From Microtetraspora niveoalba (lineage in GTDB: Bacteria; Actinomycetota; Actinomycetes; Streptosporangiales; Streptosporangiaceae), in contig NZ_BBYM01000006.1 of assembly GCF_001570405.1 (NCBI RefSeq), forward strand, positions 195,566 to 259,565: a DNA stretch of 64,000 nt, read 5' to 3'. Under the pieces are notes generated by a model. The model searched no databases. It was not told the origin of the DNA and was given only the letters and a program-made list of their open reading frames with translations. This document shows positions 26,779 through 35,940 of the stretch, in pieces (the stretch's first letter is position 1; each line of letters starts with the position of its first letter). Position numbers and translations under genes: made by a program.

Positions 26779-27597
26779 TCAGCCGAAGGTCGCCGGGTCG
26801 GGCCCGAGGCGGCGGTCCGCGTCCATCGCGGCGATCTCGGTCATGTCGCCGGGGTCGAGCTCGAAACCGAAGACGTCGATGTTCTCGCGGATGCGCTCCG
26901 GCGTGACGGACTTCGGGATGACGATGTTGCCGAGCTGGATGTGCCAGCGCAGCACCACCTGGGCCGGGCTCCTGCCGTGCTTGGCCGCGATCCGCGTCAG
27001 CACCGGCTCGTCGAGCAGGCCCTTGCCCTGGCCGAGCGGGCTCCACGCCTCGGTCGCGATGCCGTGCGCGGAGTCGTAGGCGCGCAGCGCGTCCTGGGCG
27101 AACTGCGGGTGCAGCTCGATCTGGTTGACCGCGGGCACCACCTCCGCCTCGTCCAGGAGCCGGTCCAGGGCCTGCACCGTGAAGTTCGAGACGCCGATCG
27201 CCCGGACCCGGCCGTCGGCGTAGAGCTTCTCCAGGGCCTTCCACGTCTCGACGTACTTGTTCTGCGCCGGCGCGGGCCAGTGGATCAGGTAGAGGTCGAG
27301 CACGTCGAGGCCGAGCCGCTCCATACTGGCGTCGAAGGCGCGCAGCGCCCGGTCGTACCCGTGTTCGTCATTCCACAGCTTGGTCGTGACGAACAGCTCG
27401 TCACGCGGGATCCCCGACTCGCGGACGGCCCGGCCGACGCCCGCCTCGTTCTGGTACAGCTTCGCCGTGTCGATGCTGCGATATCCGGCGGCGAGCGCCG
27501 CGGACACGGCGTGCTCCGCCTCGTCGTCGGGCACCTGCCACACACCGAAGCCGAGCTGCGGCATGGTGACGCCGTTGTTGAGGGTGATGGTGTTCAT
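26779..27597 (-). CDS. Aldo/keto reductase
   Basis: A 272-residue NADPH-dependent reductase of the 2,5-diketo-D-gluconate reductase type: LGFGVWQVPDDEA, SIDTAKLYQNEAGVG (catalytic Asp and Tyr), LIHWPAP (catalytic His) and IGVSNFTVQAL. It reduces aldehydes or ketones in the cytosol; the physiological substrate is unknown. Its ATG overlaps the stop of the TetR gene (ATGA), so the two form an operon. Confidence 0.92.
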   Translation of the reverse strand: MNTITLNNGVTMPQLGFGVWQVPDDEAEHAVSAALAAGYRSIDTAKLYQNEAGVGRAVRESGIPRDELFVTTKLWNDEHGYDRALRAFDASMERLGLDVLDLYLIHWPAPAQNKYVETWKALEKLYADGRVRAIGVSNFTVQALDRLLDEAEVVPAVNQIELHPQFAQDALRAYDSAHGIATEAWSPLGQGKGLLDEPVLTRIAAKHGRSPAQVVLRWHIQLGNIVIPKSVTPERIRENIDVFGFELDPGDMTEIAAMDADRRLGPDPATFG

Positions 27598-28193
27598 GTT
27601 TCCATGCTGCCCGACCAGCTTTCGGCCAACGGCAGCAGGACCCGGTCCACGGCCTCGGCCATGAAAGCGTCGTCCAGCGGCTCGCCCTGGACGATCAGCC
27701 GCCGCCAGATGAGGGCCTCCGCGACGGAGAACAGCGCGCGCGGGTCGACGGGCCCCGGGAGGTCGCCGCGCTCGATCGCCCTGCCCAGCAGGAAGGCGAG
27801 CCCGGAGAGATCCCGCCCCGGCATGTGGTCGCGCACCGCCGCTGCCAGCTCGGGGCTGGACGCCATCGCGGAGACCAGCCCGAGGATGAGCCGCTGCCTG
27901 CGCCCGATCGCCGCGCAGATGGCGCCGAGCGCGGCGAGCAGGTCGCCGCGCAGCGAGCCGGTGTCCGGGGCCGGTGGCAGCTCGATGTCCAGCCGGTTGC
28001 AGACGAGATCGACCACGAGCTCGGCCTTGCCCGTCCACCGCCGGTAGATCGTCGCCTTGCTGGCCCCGGCCCGCCTGGCGATCTGGTCCACGGACATCCG
28101 GTCGTATCCCGTCTCGGCCAGCAGCTCCAGCGTGGCGTCCAGGATCGCCCGCTCGCGGCCGGGGTCGAGTCGTCGCGAGCTGGCGGATTCCAT
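27594..28193 (-). CDS. TetR-family transcriptional regulator
   Basis: A 199-residue protein with an N-terminal TetR helix-turn-helix (ILDATLELLAETGYDRMSVDQIARRAGASKATIYRRW, about 16-52) and a helical ligand-binding C-terminus. It is co-transcribed with the aldo/keto reductase. The perfect palindrome at 29238-29256 before the nearby SDR gene is a candidate operator, as is a weaker CACGG/CCGTG repeat (28239-28251) just before its own start. Confidence 0.9.
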   Translation of the reverse strand: MESASSRRLDPGRERAILDATLELLAETGYDRMSVDQIARRAGASKATIYRRWTGKAELVVDLVCNRLDIELPPAPDTGSLRGDLLAALGAICAAIGRRQRLILGLVSAMASSPELAAAVRDHMPGRDLSGLAFLLGRAIERGDLPGPVDPRALFSVAEALIWRRLIVQGEPLDDAFMAEAVDRVLLPLAESWSGSMET

Positions 28194-28265
28194 GGGCTCC
28201 CCGTCCTGGATCAGGTCTCCGGATCATGCTCTTCGTATCACGGGTTCCGTGTCCCGCTTTCCCGA

Positions 28266-29195
28266 TCACGGCCGCTCCCGGGGTTCCGGCGCGGCCGCCG
28301 TCCCGCGTCGTCCGGTCGCGGGTGCGCCGAGGTCCGGGAATTGTACGCCGGTGAGCTCCTCCGAGACGGACCAGAGGCGCCGCGCGAGATCCTCGTCCCG
28401 GGCCGCCGCGCTCGCCGGTTGCGGCCTCAGCTTCGGCCCGACGAACTCCCCGCCCCGGATCTCGGGCGACGTCGCGGCGTACAGCGAGGGCACGGCCCCC
28501 GCCTCCGGCGGCTGTACGGCGAAGCGCAGCAGCAGCTTGAGCACTCCGGTCAGCGGGCCGAGCGTCATGATGCCCGTCGCGGTCGCGCCCGGGTGCGTGG
28601 CCACGCTCAGCAAGCGGGACCCCGCCCGCCGCCGAAGCTCGAACGCGAACAGCAGGTTGGCGAGCTTGGACCGTCCGTACGCGCTCATCCGGCCGTATCC
28701 CCGGCGCAGCTCCAGGTCGTCGAGGTCGAGCCGGCCCAGCTTGTGGGCGTCGCTCGCCACCGTCACGACCCGCGCGCCGGGCCGGGCGAGCAGCAGGGGC
28801 GCCAGCAGGCCGGTCAGCGCGAACGGCCCGAAGTGGTTGGTGCCGAGCTGCATCTCGAAGCCGTCGGCGGTCGTCCGCCTCGGGATCATGCCGACGCCCG
28901 CGTTGTTCACCAGCAGATCCAGCCCGTCCAGCCGGGACCCGACCGCGTCGGCGAACGCGCGCACCGAACCCAGGTCGGCGAGATCGAGCCGCTCGAACTC
29001 CGCCTGCGCGCCGGGCGCCCGATCGAGGATCCGCCCGACGGCCTCGCGGCCCTTGTCCGGGTCGCGGCTCGCCACGATGACGCGGGCGCCGTGCCGGGCC
29101 AGTTCGAGCGCGGTCGGGAAGCCGATGCCCGTGTTCGCTCCGGTGACCACCGCCGTGCGGCCGGTCAGATCGGGGATGTCGTCGACGCTCCACAT
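28266..29195 (-). CDS. Short-chain dehydrogenase/reductase
   Basis: A 309-residue SDR resembling the retinol-dehydrogenase-like group: cofactor loop TGANTGIG (about 17-24), NNAGVGM and the catalytic YGRSK. Start ATG 29195 was chosen over 29225 because AGGAG lies five bases upstream and the Rossmann fold begins soon after. It is separated from the TetR gene by 72 bases in the same direction, and the region ahead of it carries a perfect palindrome. Confidence 0.9.
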   Translation of the reverse strand: MWSVDDIPDLTGRTAVVTGANTGIGFPTALELARHGARVIVASRDPDKGREAVGRILDRAPGAQAEFERLDLADLGSVRAFADAVGSRLDGLDLLVNNAGVGMIPRRTTADGFEMQLGTNHFGPFALTGLLAPLLLARPGARVVTVASDAHKLGRLDLDDLELRRGYGRMSAYGRSKLANLLFAFELRRRAGSRLLSVATHPGATATGIMTLGPLTGVLKLLLRFAVQPPEAGAVPSLYAATSPEIRGGEFVGPKLRPQPASAAARDEDLARRLWSVSEELTGVQFPDLGAPATGRRGTAAAPEPRERP

Positions 29196-29237
29196 GGGCA
29201 CTCCTCGATGTGCTCTGGTATTCACGGAACCTCAGGT

Positions 29238-29256
29238 GTACGAAACCGTTTCGTAC
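29238..29256. promoter_or_regulatory. Perfect 19-bp palindrome, likely TetR operator
   Basis: GTACGAAACCGTTTCGTAC has 8-bp arms and a 3-base centre. It lies 43 bases before the SDR start and 105 bases before the divergent glycosyltransferase gene. Size and symmetry suit a TetR dimer; the TetR gene at 27.6-28.2 kb is the nearest candidate. Confidence 0.72.
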
Positions 29257-29360
29257 TCTACCCTCGGCCGTGCGGGCGGCGGTCTCGTCGGCGCCTGTTC
29301 ACCCGGCGTTCGCGGGCGCGTCGGAGGGGCGCCGCCCGGCGCGCCTAGCCTCGTCGCGTC

Positions 29361-30443
29361 GTGAACGGGTCTTCACCGGACGTGGGCAGCGCGGGTCGGC
29401 GCCACGCCGTCGAGCAGGGGCCGGCCATCGCGTGGGTGGAGTCCCCGCTGCAGTTGTTGTGCGTCGCCGAGGCGCACCACGCCGGGCTGCTCGCCGCGGA
29501 CACCCTGGTCGTGCCCAGGGCCGGCCAGCGCGCCCTGCGGCTCACCGGCCGTGAGCTGCGCCGGATCGGGCTGCCCGAGGGGCTGCGGCTCGCCGAGCCC
29601 GCCGACGCGATGCCGCGCCCCGGCCGCGTCTGGGCCGTGGGCGACGCCTTCTCCGGCCGGGTCCAGGCCCGGGCCCTCACCAGCCGCCCCCGGCGGATCG
29701 TCCTCGTCGACGACGGGCTGGCCACGATCCGCCTCCTCGAACTCCTCGTCGCCCGCCGCCCGCTGCTGCGCGCCCGCGCCCGTCGCGAGGGCGCGGCCGG
29801 CCTCGCCCGCGCGATGCTCGGCGTCGCCGCCGGGATGCGCCTGCGCGGGCGCGGCCTGACCGTGTTCACCGCGCTGCCCGTCCCCGCGCCGCTGGCGGGA
29901 GCCGTACGGGAGACGGGCGCCGAGCTGGTCCGGCACGACTTCGGGTGGCTGCGGTCCCGGCCCGCGAGCCCCGCGCCCGAGGAGCGCACCGTGGTGCTCG
30001 GCACGTCGCTGGTGCGCAACGGGCTGATCCACCGCGACCGCTACCTGCGCTGGCTGCGCGAACTCGGTGAGCCGGTCGCCTACTACCCCCATCGGCGCGA
30101 GGATCCCGCGGACCTCGCGCGGGTCGCCAGGATCGACGGTCTCACCGTCCACGACTCCGGGCCGCCGGTCGAGCTGACGCTGCGCGACCTGCGCCCCGGG
30201 CAGCGCGTGGTCAGCCTGCCCTCCACCGCGGTGACCTCGCTGCGTGTCCTGCTGTCCGGGCGCGGCGTCTCCGTCGAGGCGGTCGAGGTGCCCGACGAGT
30301 GGTGGACGGAGGCCGCCGGGCCCTCACTGCGCGCCCACCTCCAGATCTTCACCGACGTACCGGCCCCCGCCGCCGAGGGGGAGAGCCCCGCCCGCGGCGG
30401 CCTGCCGGGACATTCCCCCGCCCCTGGAAAGGTAGCTCCTTGA
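29361..30443 (+). CDS. Polysialyltransferase-like glycosyltransferase
   Basis: A 360-residue protein with the opening AIAWVESPLQLLCVAEA typical of the alpha-2,8-polysialyltransferase family, the acidic DDG motif (IVLVDDGLATI, about 116-126), a PH near YYPHRRED where the family has HP, and LPSTAVTSL. The family transfers sialic acid or related nonulosonic acids from CMP-sugars. With the CMP-sugar synthesis fusion at 36.9-39.0 kb this points to a nonulosonate-containing surface polymer. Start GTG 29361 has a weak ribosome-binding site, so the true start may be some codons later. Confidence 0.72.
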   Translation: MNGSSPDVGSAGRRHAVEQGPAIAWVESPLQLLCVAEAHHAGLLAADTLVVPRAGQRALRLTGRELRRIGLPEGLRLAEPADAMPRPGRVWAVGDAFSGRVQARALTSRPRRIVLVDDGLATIRLLELLVARRPLLRARARREGAAGLARAMLGVAAGMRLRGRGLTVFTALPVPAPLAGAVRETGAELVRHDFGWLRSRPASPAPEERTVVLGTSLVRNGLIHRDRYLRWLRELGEPVAYYPHRREDPADLARVARIDGLTVHDSGPPVELTLRDLRPGQRVVSLPSTAVTSLRVLLSGRGVSVEAVEVPDEWWTEAAGPSLRAHLQIFTDVPAPAAEGESPARGGLPGHSPAPGKVAP

Positions 30444-31708
30444 TCCGCGTGCTCGCCGTGGCCGACTCCGACTCGTACCTGAAGTGGGCCGCCGGCCTCC
30501 TCGACGCCATGCCCTCCGACTGGGTGACCGAGCTGCTGGTCGTGCGCTCCCCGATCGCGCCGTCCGAGAGCCAGATCCAGGCGGCGGTGAGCGGGACGCG
30601 GATCGGGCGCGCGGGACGGCCGGCCGTCTCCGAAACCCCGGCAGGGGAGGGCGGGGGCGCCCTCCCGCCCGTGCTCGCCGCCCGGCGGCTGCGCCGCGCG
30701 GCCGAGCGCTTCCGGCCCGACGTCGTGCTGCTGGCCTGCACCGGGCCCGTCGTGGACGTCCTCGCCGCCGAGGTCCTCGCCGACCTGCGGCCGCGCCCGG
30801 CGTTCGTGTCCGGCCTGCCCGGCATCTCGGTGCCCGCGACCGAGAAGGCGTGGCTGTACCGGAGCGGATGCGAGCTGTTCGTCGTGCACAGCGGCCGGGA
30901 GGCGCGGGAGTTCGCCGCCATCGGGGCGGCGCTCGGAGGCGGCGGGTCGGCCGCCGGGGGAGGGGTGGCCCTGGCCCGCCTGCCGTACCTGGACCTCGGC
31001 GGCCCCGCGCCGGCGGAGCGCGACCGAGTGATCTTCGCGACCCAGGCGAAGGTGCCGCGGCGGCGCGAGGAGCGCGAGACCGTGCTGCTCGCCCTCGCCG
31101 CGCTGGCCGAGGCCCGTCCCGACCTGGACGTCGTGGTCAAGCTCAGGGGGCGCGACTCCGAACGCCAGACGCACATCGAGCGGCACCACTACGAGCGCCT
31201 CTGGCTCGCGATGGCGGGGGAGGGCCGGGTCCGGGTCGACGCGCTTCGGTTCGCCACCGGGCCGATGCACGAGCACCTCTCCCGCGCCGCCGGGTTCGTC
31301 ACGGTCAGTTCGACCGCCGCGCTGGAGGCGATCGCCGCCGGCGTGCCGCTGCTCGTCCTGTCCGACTTCGGGGTGAGCGCGGAGATGATCAACCTGGTCT
31401 TCGAGGGAAGCGGGTGCCTCGGCACGCTCGACGACCTCGCCAAGGGCGGGTTCCGCGTCCCGGACCCGGAGTGGTGCCGCTCCAACTACTTCCACGACGA
31501 CGCCGCGAGCGACTGGCTCGACCGCATCCGCGAGCTGGCCGCGGCCGCCCGCGAGGGGGCCCTCGCGATCTCACGCTCCCTGCTCGACGGGCCGGAGCAC
31601 GCCGCGGCCCGCCGGCGCGCCCGGCTCCGGCTGGAGGTGCCGCCCCGGGTCCTGCGGTACGGCTACCGCGCCAAGCGTCGTGTCCGTCGTTACCTCAAGG
31701 CCCTCTGA
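30440..31708 (+). CDS. DUF6716-type putative glycosyltransferase
   Basis: A 422-residue protein starting at TTG that overlaps the previous stop (TTGA), with GGAAAGG upstream. The N-terminal VLAVADSDSYLKWAA and central FVTVSSTAALEAIAAGVPLLVLSDFG suggest a GT-B-like glycan transferase fold, and the C-terminus is Arg/Lys-rich. I recognise it as similar to actinomycete proteins annotated DUF6716 that accompany polysialyltransferase and NeuA/NeuB genes; its reaction is not established. It probably acts on the same polymer as its coupled neighbour. Confidence 0.65.
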   Translation: MIRVLAVADSDSYLKWAAGLLDAMPSDWVTELLVVRSPIAPSESQIQAAVSGTRIGRAGRPAVSETPAGEGGGALPPVLAARRLRRAAERFRPDVVLLACTGPVVDVLAAEVLADLRPRPAFVSGLPGISVPATEKAWLYRSGCELFVVHSGREAREFAAIGAALGGGGSAAGGGVALARLPYLDLGGPAPAERDRVIFATQAKVPRRREERETVLLALAALAEARPDLDVVVKLRGRDSERQTHIERHHYERLWLAMAGEGRVRVDALRFATGPMHEHLSRAAGFVTVSSTAALEAIAAGVPLLVLSDFGVSAEMINLVFEGSGCLGTLDDLAKGGFRVPDPEWCRSNYFHDDAASDWLDRIRELAAAAREGALAISRSLLDGPEHAAARRRARLRLEVPPRVLRYGYRAKRRVRRYLKAL

Positions 31709-31838
31709 CCTCGGATCACGGCGCTCCGCCCCTCATCCGGTCAGGGGGCGCACGCCGGCTTCGTCGAGCGCGAGCGCTTGATGCCGGTGCTCCCGGCGCA
31801 CGCGGGGACGGTTTGGTGGGGCTCTTGAGTGATGTCCC

Positions 31839-33284
31839 TCAGCCGGATCGTCGCGGGGTGCCGGCCGTACGGCGGCGGAGCAGACGCGGCAGGGCGGCGG
31901 CGAGCACCCCGACACCCGCGGAGCCGGCCAGGGCGACCGCGAAGAGCACCGTGGAACGCCAGGGCCAGCCGGACCCGGAAAGACGCAGCTGTCCGACGGG
32001 ATACTCGGAGAACTTGGCGGTGATCCGGGCGGTGACGTCGCCCGAATGGGCGGCGAGGTCACGGAGCATCGGGTCGAAACCGAACTCTCCGTCCCGCCGT
32101 CCGCCGCCGGGCGGCTCCGGTGTGAGACCTCGTCCCGACGCCCAGCTCGCGAGCGCCGGCGTCACGTCGCCGCGCACCCCCGGGACCACGAACCGGTCCA
32201 GGCGCGGCACCGCCGTACCGGCTGGTTCGGTGAGCAGGATCACGCCATGCCGCGTGGTGACCGTTCCGGTGGCGCTGATCGGGATCGCGCGGGAACTGAA
32301 GGAGACACCGGAGTAGACCTCGAACGCCGCCGCGGCGTCGATCTCCCCCACTCCGTCCTCCAGCCCGATGCCGATCGTGGGGCGCTGCCAGGGGAAAGCC
32401 GCGTTCAGCGCGTACGGCAGGTCGGACAGGGCGAGGTGGTTCGGGGTGATCGCGGTGGGGCCGTCCAGGCTCCAGCCGGGATAGTGGAGCGCGCCGCCGA
32501 TCCGCCGGGCCTCGTCCGCACCCGCGAGCCGCTCGACCATGCGGAGCGCGCCGACGGTGCCGGAGGTGATGCCGGCCGTGGTGGTGATCGTGCCCTCCTC
32601 CACATAGCGCTCGCCGCTCTGCCATCGCACCGCGGGGTGGTTCCGCTTCAGCGAGTCGATGTTGGCCCAGAAGGAGGTCGCCCTCCGGTTGTCGAGCACA
32701 CCGGTGGCCGCGAGGAGTTCCGAGCCCGCGCAGACGCCCAGCAGGCGGGAGCCGTGTCGCGACCGTGCGGCGATCCACTCGCGCAGCGGCTCCTCCGCCG
32801 TGCCGGTGGGATCGACGACGGCGGGCACCACCACCACGTCCGGTTCGGGAACGACACCGGTCCCGACCTCGTCCAGGGTGTGGTCGGGCAGCAGGTGTAC
32901 GCCGCCGGAGAGCGGGGACGGGGTTCGCCGCGCCGCCACGGTGTAGACGGCGAACCGTTCCGATCGGGCGAACACCTCGTAAGGGGCGAGAACGTCGGCG
33001 GAGACCGAGCCGGCGTTGCTGAGCACGACCGCGACGGTGATCCGTCCGCCGGGTATCGCCTTGGCGGCCGGCCAGCCCCGGGCGGGCGGGCGTCGGCCGA
33101 ACTCGGGGTAGCTCTGGCCCATCGTGGTGGCGACACCGGCGGCGCAGATCCCGCCCAGGGAGGCGAGGAACACGGCGGCGCCCAGCAGGACACGCCCGAT
33201 CCGGCGCACGACGGGCCTGTTCGGACGCGCGGTCGGACGGCTTCGGACACGGGACACAGGAGGCTCTCTTCTTTGTACGGCCAT
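31839..33284 (-). CDS. Membrane-anchored DJ-1/PfpI-like protein
   Basis: A 481-residue protein. One hydrophobic helix near residues 30-52 and another near the C-terminus (about 440-465) flank a DJ-1/PfpI domain (ITVAVVLSNAGSVSADVLAPYEVF, then LLGVCAGSELLAATGVLDNRRATSFW, Cys at the nucleophile elbow). The remainder (about 280-430) is not recognised. The main domain would lie outside the cytoplasm if the N-terminal helix is an anchor. The GlxA-type regulator just upstream carries the same kind of domain, so this may be an accessory sensor or amidase-like partner; that is inference. No catalytic function is proven for such proteins. Confidence 0.7.
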   Translation of the reverse strand: MAVQRREPPVSRVRSRPTARPNRPVVRRIGRVLLGAAVFLASLGGICAAGVATTMGQSYPEFGRRPPARGWPAAKAIPGGRITVAVVLSNAGSVSADVLAPYEVFARSERFAVYTVAARRTPSPLSGGVHLLPDHTLDEVGTGVVPEPDVVVVPAVVDPTGTAEEPLREWIAARSRHGSRLLGVCAGSELLAATGVLDNRRATSFWANIDSLKRNHPAVRWQSGERYVEEGTITTTAGITSGTVGALRMVERLAGADEARRIGGALHYPGWSLDGPTAITPNHLALSDLPYALNAAFPWQRPTIGIGLEDGVGEIDAAAAFEVYSGVSFSSRAIPISATGTVTTRHGVILLTEPAGTAVPRLDRFVVPGVRGDVTPALASWASGRGLTPEPPGGGRRDGEFGFDPMLRDLAAHSGDVTARITAKFSEYPVGQLRLSGSGWPWRSTVLFAVALAGSAGVGVLAAALPRLLRRRTAGTPRRSG

Positions 33285-33379
33285 GAAGGCATGGCGAACT
33301 CACGGCAGCGCGGATCGGCGGCGCGCATCGGCAACGCGATCCGCGCCGTGGAAGGGGGAATCAGCGGGAGGTCCGCCGC

Positions 33380-34351
33380 TCAGCGCGCGTGCTTGCGCGC
33401 CTCCGACGGAGACATCCCGTACCGGGTGGAGAACAGGCGGCGGAAGTGGCGGACGTCACGGAAGCCGCAGCGGCTCGCCACGGCGTCCACGCCGAGGTCG
33501 GTGTCGGCCAGCAGTCTCGACGCCCGTTCCAGGCGCAGTTGCTGCTGGTATTCCAGGGGGCTGATGCCGATCGCCGTGGCGAACGCCCGGCTCAGGCCCC
33601 GCGGGGACAGGTGGGCCACGGCGGCCAACTCGGCGAGGGTGTGCGGGGTGTCCAGGTGCTGGGCGAGATGATCCTGCACCCGATGGACGGCCGGATGCAG
33701 GTGCGAACGGTGCCGGAGAAAGGGACTGATCTGGGACGCCGAGCCGTTCCGCCGCAAGTAGACCACCAGTTCCCGGGCGACCGCGGCGGCGAGTGCGGGG
33801 CCGTGATCGCGTTCCACGAGCGACAGCGCCAGATCGATCCCGGACGAGATCCCCGCGCTGGTGCTCACCGGGCCGTCGTGGACGTACAGGACCCCGTCCT
33901 GGACCCGGGCCGCCGGGTATCTCCGCCGCAACGCCTCGACGAGCGACCAGTGAGTGGTGCACCGGCGTCCGTCCAGCAGCCCGGCCTCGCCCAGCGCCGC
34001 CGCGCCGGTGCACACCGAGGCGATCCGGGCGCCACGGTGATGTGCCGTACGCAGCCACCGTGTCACCGAGTCGGGAACCAGCGGCTCGCCCGGCCGGAGA
34101 TCCTTCAACCGGTGTCCCGGCACCAGCACCAGATCACCGGGCTCGGTCGCCGGCAGACCGGCGAATCCGGCCAGCCGCAGTCCCTGTGCCGACACCGCCT
34201 CTTCGGTGTCGGACACGTACTCCAGGCGGTAGTCGGCACCCAGGTGCGCCGCGGCGTCGAAGACCTGCACCGGACCGCCCAGGTCCAGCAGGTTCACGTC
34301 CGGAAGGACCAGCACCACGACCCGGCCCGTGCTCGCCACTCGCTCACTCAC
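33380..34351 (-). CDS. GlxA-type regulator (DJ-1/PfpI domain + AraC HTH)
   Basis: About 323 residues from the GTG chosen: an N-terminal DJ-1/PfpI-like domain (VVVLVLPDVNLLDLGGPVQVF, SVCTGAAALGEAGLLDGRRCTTHW) and a C-terminal AraC-type double helix-turn-helix (HTLAELAAVAHLSPRGLSRAF... RFRRLF-like end, ARKHAR). The family often responds to nitrogen or small-molecule signals. The open frame extends to 34408, but a start near 34351 or 34339 fits family alignments better. It lies 95 bases before the membrane DJ-1 protein in the same direction, so the pair is probably one unit. Both interrupt the glycan genes. Confidence 0.82.
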   Translation of the reverse strand: MSERVASTGRVVVLVLPDVNLLDLGGPVQVFDAAAHLGADYRLEYVSDTEEAVSAQGLRLAGFAGLPATEPGDLVLVPGHRLKDLRPGEPLVPDSVTRWLRTAHHRGARIASVCTGAAALGEAGLLDGRRCTTHWSLVEALRRRYPAARVQDGVLYVHDGPVSTSAGISSGIDLALSLVERDHGPALAAAVARELVVYLRRNGSASQISPFLRHRSHLHPAVHRVQDHLAQHLDTPHTLAELAAVAHLSPRGLSRAFATAIGISPLEYQQQLRLERASRLLADTDLGVDAVASRCGFRDVRHFRRLFSTRYGMSPSEARKHAR

Positions 34352-34493
34352 GACGCCTACGCTAGACCGCTCGCACCGGGCTCCGGGAGGGCCGTACGGA
34401 CCGTACACCGGACGGATCAGGCACTCGCCGCCGGCCCGAGAGCGGGCGGCGGCCGCCCGGGGGCGCGGATCCGGACGGGGGCGTCGCCGGGGC

Positions 34494-35870
34494 TCAGCGG
34501 GAGAAGAGACGGCGCAGCCGGGAGGCGCGGCCCTCGCCCCGGCCGTCCGGCGGCGTCTCGGCCGGCGGGGGAGCGGGGAGCAGGCCCAGGGACGACAGGC
34601 GGCGGTGCTTGAAATAGCGCTCCGTCCCGTGCGTCGCGACGTACGCGGCGGCGGCCTCGCGCAGCTCCGGGAGTGCCGCGGCGCGCATGCAGTACGCGAC
34701 GGCCCGGACCAGGGCGTCCAGATCCACCGGCGGCGGCTCCGCCAGCGACCCGTCGGGGCCGAGCCGGGGCAGGGCCGCGGCGGCGACCGTCGCCGGGATG
34801 CGGTTGGAGTTCTCGTACGGCGTGAGCCGTTCGAGCACGAGGTCGGTGCCCACGGTCGCGGCCGGGACGCCGAAGAAGCGCCCGGCGGTCACCAGCGCCG
34901 TGGAGAAGCAGCCGACCACCAGGCGCGGCCGGTGGACGGCGAAGTGGGCTTCGGCGGGGACCGGCCCGGAGGCGACCAGCAGATCGACCCCGAGCTCCTC
35001 GGCCACCGGGCGCAGCTCGCGGGCGTGCCGCCGCCCGGCGGCGGGGTGGGGCTTGAACACCACGCGGCGGTGCCCCCGGGCGGCGAGGCCGCGCAGCATG
35101 GCGGCGTGCAGCCCGGCCTCCTCCGCGGCGGTCAGGATCCCGAGGGAGGAGAGGTACTGACCGAGGACGACGGCCTCCCCACCGGCCTCCCCACCGGCCT
35201 CCCCACCGGACTCCCCGTTGGCCTCCCCAGCGCCGTCCCCGTCGGCGTCCCCGCCGGCCCTCCCGCCCGCTCCCGTGTCCCGCGCCCCGGCGCCGGCCCG
35301 CTCGGCCACGGCGCGGAACGCGGCGCCGGAGACGATCTCGGACGGGACGCCGTGCTCGGACAGGAGCAGGGGAGCGAGGCCGGGGACGAGGTCGAGGTGG
35401 AGCAGGCGGGTGACGCGGCCGGCTATCTCCCGGGGCAGCGGGAGGCGGGTGGGCCCGTACCCCATCAGGCCGTCCGAATAGACGGTGATCGGCACGTCCC
35501 GCAGCAGCCCGGCCAGCGTGCGGGAGGGCGGGACCGCGATCGACTCGACGACCAGCTCGTCCGGATCTCCGAGGCGGGCCGACAGGAGGCGGCCCAGCAT
35601 CGGCGCCTCCACGGAGCGCGCCCTCCACTCGGAGGGGTGCAGCGGCGCGATGACCGCGTTCCAGGACACGACCTCGTCGAACCGGTCCCGGATCCCGGCG
35701 AACGCGGGCGACTCGTCCAGGGCCGGGGTGATCTCCGGGATCGCCGCGTTGTTCGACACCAGCAGGATCCTTCGGCCCCCGCCGGGGCCGAAGCGGCCCT
35801 CGTCGCAGGCGGCCGCCAGGGTCATCACCCCGAACGGCGTCGAGGCGCAGAGCAGCGTGGTCCGTGCCAT
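34494..35870 (-). CDS. Second polysialyltransferase-like glycosyltransferase
   Basis: A 458-residue protein with family motifs: the acidic YSDGLMGYG, the conserved HP in FKPHPAAGRRH and the late Ser/Thr motif GCFSTAL, which in bacterial polysialyltransferases bind the CMP-sugar. A Gly/Glu/Ala stretch (about 208-235) encoded by 12-bp repeats splits the two halves of the fold, a likely flexible loop. AGGAGG lies three bases before the ATG. With the GT2 and the NeuA-HAD-NeuB genes it forms a minus-strand operon. The acceptor and linkage are unknown. Confidence 0.75.
   Translation of the reverse strand: MARTTLLCASTPFGVMTLAAACDEGRFGPGGGRRILLVSNNAAIPEITPALDESPAFAGIRDRFDEVVSWNAVIAPLHPSEWRARSVEAPMLGRLLSARLGDPDELVVESIAVPPSRTLAGLLRDVPITVYSDGLMGYGPTRLPLPREIAGRVTRLLHLDLVPGLAPLLLSEHGVPSEIVSGAAFRAVAERAGAGARDTGAGGRAGGDADGDGAGEANGESGGEAGGEAGGEAVVLGQYLSSLGILTAAEEAGLHAAMLRGLAARGHRRVVFKPHPAAGRRHARELRPVAEELGVDLLVASGPVPAEAHFAVHRPRLVVGCFSTALVTAGRFFGVPAATVGTDLVLERLTPYENSNRIPATVAAAALPRLGPDGSLAEPPPVDLDALVRAVAYCMRAAALPELREAAAAYVATHGTERYFKHRRLSSLGLLPAPPPAETPPDGRGEGRASRLRRLFSR
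35172..35255 (-). repeat. 12-bp in-frame tandem repeat
   Basis: About seven 12-base units (ggcctccccacc and variants; the first three are identical) encode GGEA repeats in the polysialyltransferase-like protein. Confidence 0.9.
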
Positions 35871-35940
35871 GTCCCTCCTACTGGCCCCTTCTTCCGGTCC
35901 CTCTCCGTCCGCTCCCTCTCCGTCCGGGCCCCTCCCGCGA

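Noticed and set aside
31709..31838. Possible remnant of a gene between the convergent DUF6716 and DJ-1 genes
   Set aside because: Short readable stretches exist in both strands, but none matches a family I recognise and 130 bases are too few to support a pseudogene.
35172..35255. Possible CRISPR-like array
   Set aside because: Units are 12 bases with no spacers and are translated in frame as GGEA repeats.
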